Shown here: one piece after another, positions 6,803 through 10,028 of the stretch
How positions within the stretch are numbered: the stretch's first letter is position 1
How the letters are laid out: each line of letters opens with the position of its first letter
Source of the DNA: CAYRWK01 sp964427965
GTDB taxonomy: Bacteria; Patescibacteriota; WWE3; UBA101185; UBA10185
Assembly: GCA_964427965.1 (NCBI GenBank)
Contig: CAYRWK010000028.1
Span: forward strand, 1 to 10,028
Direction: 5' to 3'
Length of the DNA: 10,028 nt
Position numbers and translations under genes: made by a program
The notes under the pieces: generated by a model
Databases searched by the model: none
What the model was told of the DNA's origin: nothing
What the model saw: the letters and a program-made list of their open reading frames with translations, nothing else

Positions 6803-7648
6803 TCAGTCATATGATACTATGACTTTATCATAACGTAAATCAATTTTCTTTACTTTCTTGCCTTCCAAAGCTAATTGTTTTAACAAAGTCTCAAGTACCG
6901 CAACCGACTCACTCTTGTTTTTATCATTAGCAATCAGCACTTCCACTCCGTTAGTTACAAAAAGTCGTTCGTATCTTTGATGAAAACTCATACTACTTGC
7001 ATCAATTTCTCTTTCGTTTAAAGCGGCAATTAATTCTATAAAAACGGGAACCATTGTTTCATCCACAAAGGATCCAACATTAATATCTCCTTCATACTTT
7101 ATCTCAGGTAAATTAGTTTTATCTTTTTCTACTAATCCTAAAACATAGCCATCCTCATCCACCATATATGGATTTTCAGGATCAGTATTAAAAATTAGTG
7201 CCAACGGAGTTCTTTCCATAACTACAATATCTACAGTTGACGGTAATTTCTTTGTAACCTCAATCTCTTTTGCTCCCTTAAAACTGGATGCTAAAACTGA
7301 TTCCAATTCCTGTTCTTTAAAATCAAAAATACTTTTTCCAAACACTCTATTTTTTGTAACCTCAGTAATGTCACTTAAACTCACAAAGTTTTTGGTGCCG
7401 GTTATGTTAATTGCATCAACAATAAAAAAGGATGATTTAAATAACGCAAAGTAACCTGCAACACCTATTGCCGCAACACATACTACAACCGCAAAAGGTT
7501 TTACAACGGCTACCATCTTACGCCAAAAGACTTTGGTTTTTGCCGCTTTAACATTATTCCTGCGTTCTTTAAATTTAATAAAAACTTTACCTGATTTTTT
7601 TTGAGACAATCTTCGATAGTTTTGAGCAGTTGCTTCTTGTGAGTTCAT
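6803..7648 (-). CDS. ftsQ: Cell division protein FtsQ/DivIB
   Basis: Bitopic divisome scaffold protein that usually links early and late division proteins through FtsB and FtsL. Layout: a basic cytoplasmic N-terminus (1-46, many K/R); one membrane helix (about 47-70); a POTRA domain beginning FFIVDAINITGTKNF (74-88) and reaching the ERTPLALI segment (145-152); then the FtsQ beta domain with YMVDEDGYVLG (161-171, the family's 'DxxGxV' element) and a C-terminal strand KIDLRYDKVIVSYD (268-281). The 281 residues fit the family. Sequence conservation is low, as usual for FtsQ, so the call rests on architecture and position between murG and ftsA. It starts 10 bases after murG and ends in TGA, useful evidence that TGA is a stop codon in this genome. 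No Shine-Dalgarno is seen. Confidence 0.92.
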   Translation of the reverse strand: MNSQEATAQNYRRLSQKKSGKVFIKFKERRNNVKAAKTKVFWRKMVAVVKPFAVVVCVAAIGVAGYFALFKSSFFIVDAINITGTKNFVSLSDITEVTKNRVFGKSIFDFKEQELESVLASSFKGAKEIEVTKKLPSTVDIVVMERTPLALIFNTDPENPYMVDEDGYVLGLVEKDKTNLPEIKYEGDINVGSFVDETMVPVFIELIAALNEREIDASSMSFHQRYERLFVTNGVEVLIANDKNKSESVAVLETLLKQLALEGKKVKKIDLRYDKVIVSYD

Positions 7649-7658
7649 TAATATTATT

Positions 7659-8756
7659 CTACAAAGCTAAAATGGTTTTTGCTATGACACTTGCAGCATT
7701 TGGATTTATTGTATCTTTCAACGTCGCATCGTGCAGGTGAATACTAGTCAACTCTCTTAAAACTGTTTTTAAAGTATCTACCAGATTTTGAGGGGTTAAT
7801 TCTTTTTCCTCCAAAATCGTAGCTAATCCTGCTTCTTTAAGTACCTTTGCATTTTCAAATTGTTCGTTGTGTGAAACCCACGGAATTGGAATTAAGACGC
7901 ATGGTTTTTCTAATGCCAGTAATTCAGCCGTGGTATGAGCACCGGATCTGGACACTACTACGTTGGCTTTTGCATAAGCTTCACCTACAGCATCAGACAT
8001 AACAAATTTACGCAAAAAGTAGTTACCTGGAACTTTTTGGTCAATCTTACTGTACTCTATTGTCAAAATATCAAAATCTTTATACTCGGAATGATCCCCG
8101 CATTGATGAATAACATTAGCTACACTAAGTAGCTCCGATAACGCTTCTTTAACAGCTTTGTTTATCTTTACCGAACCTGTTTTTCCGGCCGTAATATAAA
8201 TTGTTGGCAGTGAGTTATCCGTATCAAATTCATGTGAGTTTCTTGAGTATATTTCAGTTCTCAAAGGTAGCCCGGTAAAAACAACTTTTTTCTTGTTAAA
8301 GAACTTAGCAGAACTTGGCCACGAAAGCATGATTTTTTTGGCAAATAATGCAATTACCTTGTTAGCATAACCAACCACCACCGTTTGCTCGTGTGTAGCA
8401 GAAGGAATACCCAAAAGCCATCCGGCTACAACTACAGGTACGGCCAAATAACCGCCAAAAGATAGTATTTTATCCGGCTTAATTTTTAACAATAAAAAGA
8501 AAGCTTGAATAAATCCGAAAGGTACTTTTAGCAACCTCACTATGCTAAAAGTTCTATACACCTTTCCTGCTTGTAAAACATAAAAAGGTATTCCCGAAGC
8601 AGTAATCTCCCTGTACTCAAGAGTTGGATTTTTATCTCCGAGCATTGAATATTTATGCCCAATCCAAACAAGCTGTATATCAGGCTGTTGTTTTTTTAAT
8701 TCTTGAATAACGGGCAACGCACTGCTATGGTGCCCTCCGGTGATTACTATCTTCAT
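7659..8756 (-). CDS. murG: MurG-type glycosyltransferase (lipid II synthesis), divergent
   Basis: GT-B glycosyltransferase (GT28) expected to add GlcNAc from UDP-GlcNAc to lipid I, giving lipid II at the inner membrane face. Retained marks: TGGH (6-9), the glycine loop with the conserved His; GGYLAVPVVVAG (101-112); HEQT (122-125, usually HEQN); TGLPLR (161-166, usually TGNPVR); SRSGAHTTAE (269-278), close to the family's R-x-G-x-x-T-x-x-E signature; and NEQFENAK (297-304), the usual Q-x-x-N-A sugar-nucleotide element. Departures: the N-terminal loop is TGGHHSSAL rather than GGTGGHxxPAL, and the second-domain GGSQGA loop reads AGKTGS (190-195). The hydrophobic patch near 75-92 fits membrane contact with the lipid substrate. 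The 365 residues and its place between ftsW and ftsQ support MurG. A related glycosyltransferase with another acceptor cannot be excluded. The ATG follows 10 bases after ftsW with no Shine-Dalgarno. Confidence 0.88.
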   Translation of the reverse strand: MKIVITGGHHSSALPVIQELKKQQPDIQLVWIGHKYSMLGDKNPTLEYREITASGIPFYVLQAGKVYRTFSIVRLLKVPFGFIQAFFLLLKIKPDKILSFGGYLAVPVVVAGWLLGIPSATHEQTVVVGYANKVIALFAKKIMLSWPSSAKFFNKKKVVFTGLPLRTEIYSRNSHEFDTDNSLPTIYITAGKTGSVKINKAVKEALSELLSVANVIHQCGDHSEYKDFDILTIEYSKIDQKVPGNYFLRKFVMSDAVGEAYAKANVVVSRSGAHTTAELLALEKPCVLIPIPWVSHNEQFENAKVLKEAGLATILEEKELTPQNLVDTLKTVLRELTSIHLHDATLKDTINPNAASVIAKTILAL

Positions 8757-8766
8757 ACAATATATA

Positions 8767-9957
8767 TTACTCTTTTTTTCTACCTATACTTGCTAAAACG
8801 CCAAGACCCATCAAACTAAAAATCATAGAAGAACCTCCATAAGAAATCAACGGCAAGGGAACTCCGGTAAGCGGGATCAGCTTAGTCATGGCTGCAATAT
8901 TCACAAAAAACTGCAGTCCCATCCAAGAAGTTATACCAACAGCTAACATTCTTCCAACATTATCCGTAGCTTTTTTTGCAATAGATAGACCTTTATAAAT
9001 AAAAAAACCAAAAAGCATTACTACAAAAGTTGTACCAATAAATCCAAGCTCCTCACCAATAATGGCAAAGATAGAATCGGAGGCCACCTCGGGCAAATAT
9101 TGAAATTTTTGACGTGATTGGCCAAAACCCAAACCAAAAATCCCACCTGACCCCAAAGCTATAAGTATTTGTTTTATATGATAGCCCAAGGATAGCTCTT
9201 CTCCGGAAGTTAACCCTAAAAGTGTAAAAAGTCTCTCCCTCCTATACTCAGACGTAAGCATAAAAATAGTTCCCAAAGCACCAAAAACAGGCATGCTTAA
9301 AAATAGGGGTAAAACCGGTCCGTTGGACGAAAAGTACATGCAAGTAGCGATTAAAAAGGTTAAAGCAGCAGTACTCATGTTAGGTTGAAGTACGATTAAT
9401 CCTGCCACCACCCCGGAAGTGACTAAATAAACCCAAAAAGACCTCATAGGATCGTTTTTGTTTTTATTAAGCTGAACTGCAAGATATAAAATGAGGGCAA
9501 ACTTCATAAGCTCGCTTGGTTGAAAACCTAACACCCCAAGCAAAGGTAGTCTAGGTAAAGGTGCAGGATTTAAATAAAGCCATCTATACGCACCATTAAT
9601 GCAGGGTGTAAATATAATCGAGTTTCCGCAAGTTAAAATCCCAAGTTTTGTTAAAAGTCCAAGAAGTGCTAAAACCGCTAAAGGAATTAGTGCCAGTACA
9701 AAAAGCAGATATGCTACTCGTGAAATTTTTTGATGATCCAGTTTAAAAAAGAATAAAAATCCTACCAAACCAACTGAAATCCAGCCCAGTTGTAAAAATA
9801 CAAATCTATAACCACCCCCAAATAAATCCTGAGAATATACAACCGTGGCGTTGTGAATCATGATTACGCCAAAAACCAGCATTAACCCAATAAGGATCAG
9901 AAAGGGTTTATCATAACTCTCTAGTTTTTGGGCAAGTTGTCTTCGAATTTTTGTCAT
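8767..9957 (-). CDS. ftsW: SEDS-family peptidoglycan glycosyltransferase FtsW
   Basis: Polytopic membrane protein that polymerises lipid II into glycan strands at the septum, together with a class B penicillin-binding protein. It has about ten hydrophobic spans after a basic N-terminus. SEDS motifs: NGAYRW (121-126); GFQPSELMKFALI (144-156); YLPEVASDSIFAIIGEELGF (287-306), where Asp294 corresponds to the essential SEDS aspartate; and PLISYGGSS (369-377). The usual QPDxGT segment reads QPNMST (191-196), so its Asp is Asn here. The loop between spans 3 and 4 is enlarged (about 102-145) and holds Cys110 and Cys119, plus a proline/leucine-rich stretch before FQPSE. FtsW is preferred over RodA or SpoVE because the gene sits between mraY and murG in a division cluster, although the fold alone does not separate them. 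The 396 residues are normal. The start lies 21 bases after the mraY stop. Confidence 0.93.
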   Translation of the reverse strand: MTKIRRQLAQKLESYDKPFLILIGLMLVFGVIMIHNATVVYSQDLFGGGYRFVFLQLGWISVGLVGFLFFFKLDHQKISRVAYLLFVLALIPLAVLALLGLLTKLGILTCGNSIIFTPCINGAYRWLYLNPAPLPRLPLLGVLGFQPSELMKFALILYLAVQLNKNKNDPMRSFWVYLVTSGVVAGLIVLQPNMSTAALTFLIATCMYFSSNGPVLPLFLSMPVFGALGTIFMLTSEYRRERLFTLLGLTSGEELSLGYHIKQILIALGSGGIFGLGFGQSRQKFQYLPEVASDSIFAIIGEELGFIGTTFVVMLFGFFIYKGLSIAKKATDNVGRMLAVGITSWMGLQFFVNIAAMTKLIPLTGVPLPLISYGGSSMIFSLMGLGVLASIGRKKE

Positions 9958-9978
9958 TGATGTTTGACCAAAAATTAA

Positions 9979-10028
9979 TTAAAGCAAAGCAATAAAAATA
10001 CCTAAAAAGGCAAAAAATATACCAAACA
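9979..10028 (-). CDS. mraY: C-terminal end of MraY (lipid I synthase), partial
   Basis: Only the last 15 codons and TAA stop (9981-9979) are inside the window, reading FGIFFAFLGIFIALL. This is a hydrophobic, membrane-spanning tail like the final helix of phospho-MurNAc-pentapeptide translocase, whose C-terminus often reads GIFFALLG or similar. MraY usually lies just upstream of ftsW in dcw clusters, which is the main support. The stop is flanked by TTAATTAA. Fifteen residues cannot prove the assignment; another polytopic membrane protein is possible. Confidence 0.6.
   Translation of the reverse strand, partial: FGIFFAFLGIFIALL

Noticed and set aside
1..10028. Mobile elements, CRISPR arrays, tRNA or rRNA genes
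   Set aside because: No transposase, direct repeat array, cloverleaf-like or rRNA-like sequence was seen on either strand; coding density leaves no gap longer than about 170 bases.

Overview
The window is a gene-dense, AT-rich stretch (about 37-40% G+C judged by eye) in which every supported gene lies on the minus strand, so transcription runs from high to low coordinates. The content, compact spacing, near-absence of Shine-Dalgarno sequences and divergent MurG and FtsW suggest a small-genome bacterium of the Patescibacteria / Candidate Phyla Radiation, possibly near Microgenomates. This placement is an inference from gene content and style, not a marker-based assignment. ftsQ ends in TGA and the other genes in TAA or TAG, so nothing suggests the recoded TGA seen in some CPR lineages.

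Right half (about 10028 to 4362): a trimmed division and cell wall (dcw) cluster in the order mraY (3' end only), ftsW, murG, ftsQ, ftsA, ftsZ. Gaps from ftsW to ftsZ are 8-15 bases, so these genes are almost certainly one transcript. MraY makes lipid I and MurG makes lipid II. FtsW is a SEDS glycan polymerase, FtsQ a divisome scaffold, FtsA the membrane tether and FtsZ the ring-forming GTPase. The murD, murC, murB and ddl genes that often sit inside such clusters are not between mraY and ftsZ.

Left half (about 4361 to 1): after a 131-base gap with an AT-only-core inverted repeat comes nrdJ, a class II (adenosylcobalamin-dependent) ribonucleotide reductase. About 46 bases further is a PduO-type ATP:cob(I)alamin adenosyltransferase, which would supply the coenzyme nrdJ needs. 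Together they form a two-gene deoxyribonucleotide module that depends on corrinoid. A 35-codon ORF for a single-span membrane peptide follows after 9 bases. Then a short leader with two overlapping weak hairpins precedes ileS, whose first 333 codons are in the window.

Most of this is recognisable housekeeping. I do not see a new defence, mobile or secondary-metabolism system. The most interesting parts are the tiny membrane ORF with the ileS leader structures, the B12-dependent nrdJ-pduO pair, the hairpin built over the nrdJ stop codon, and lineage-type sequence changes in MurG, FtsW, PduO and IleRS.
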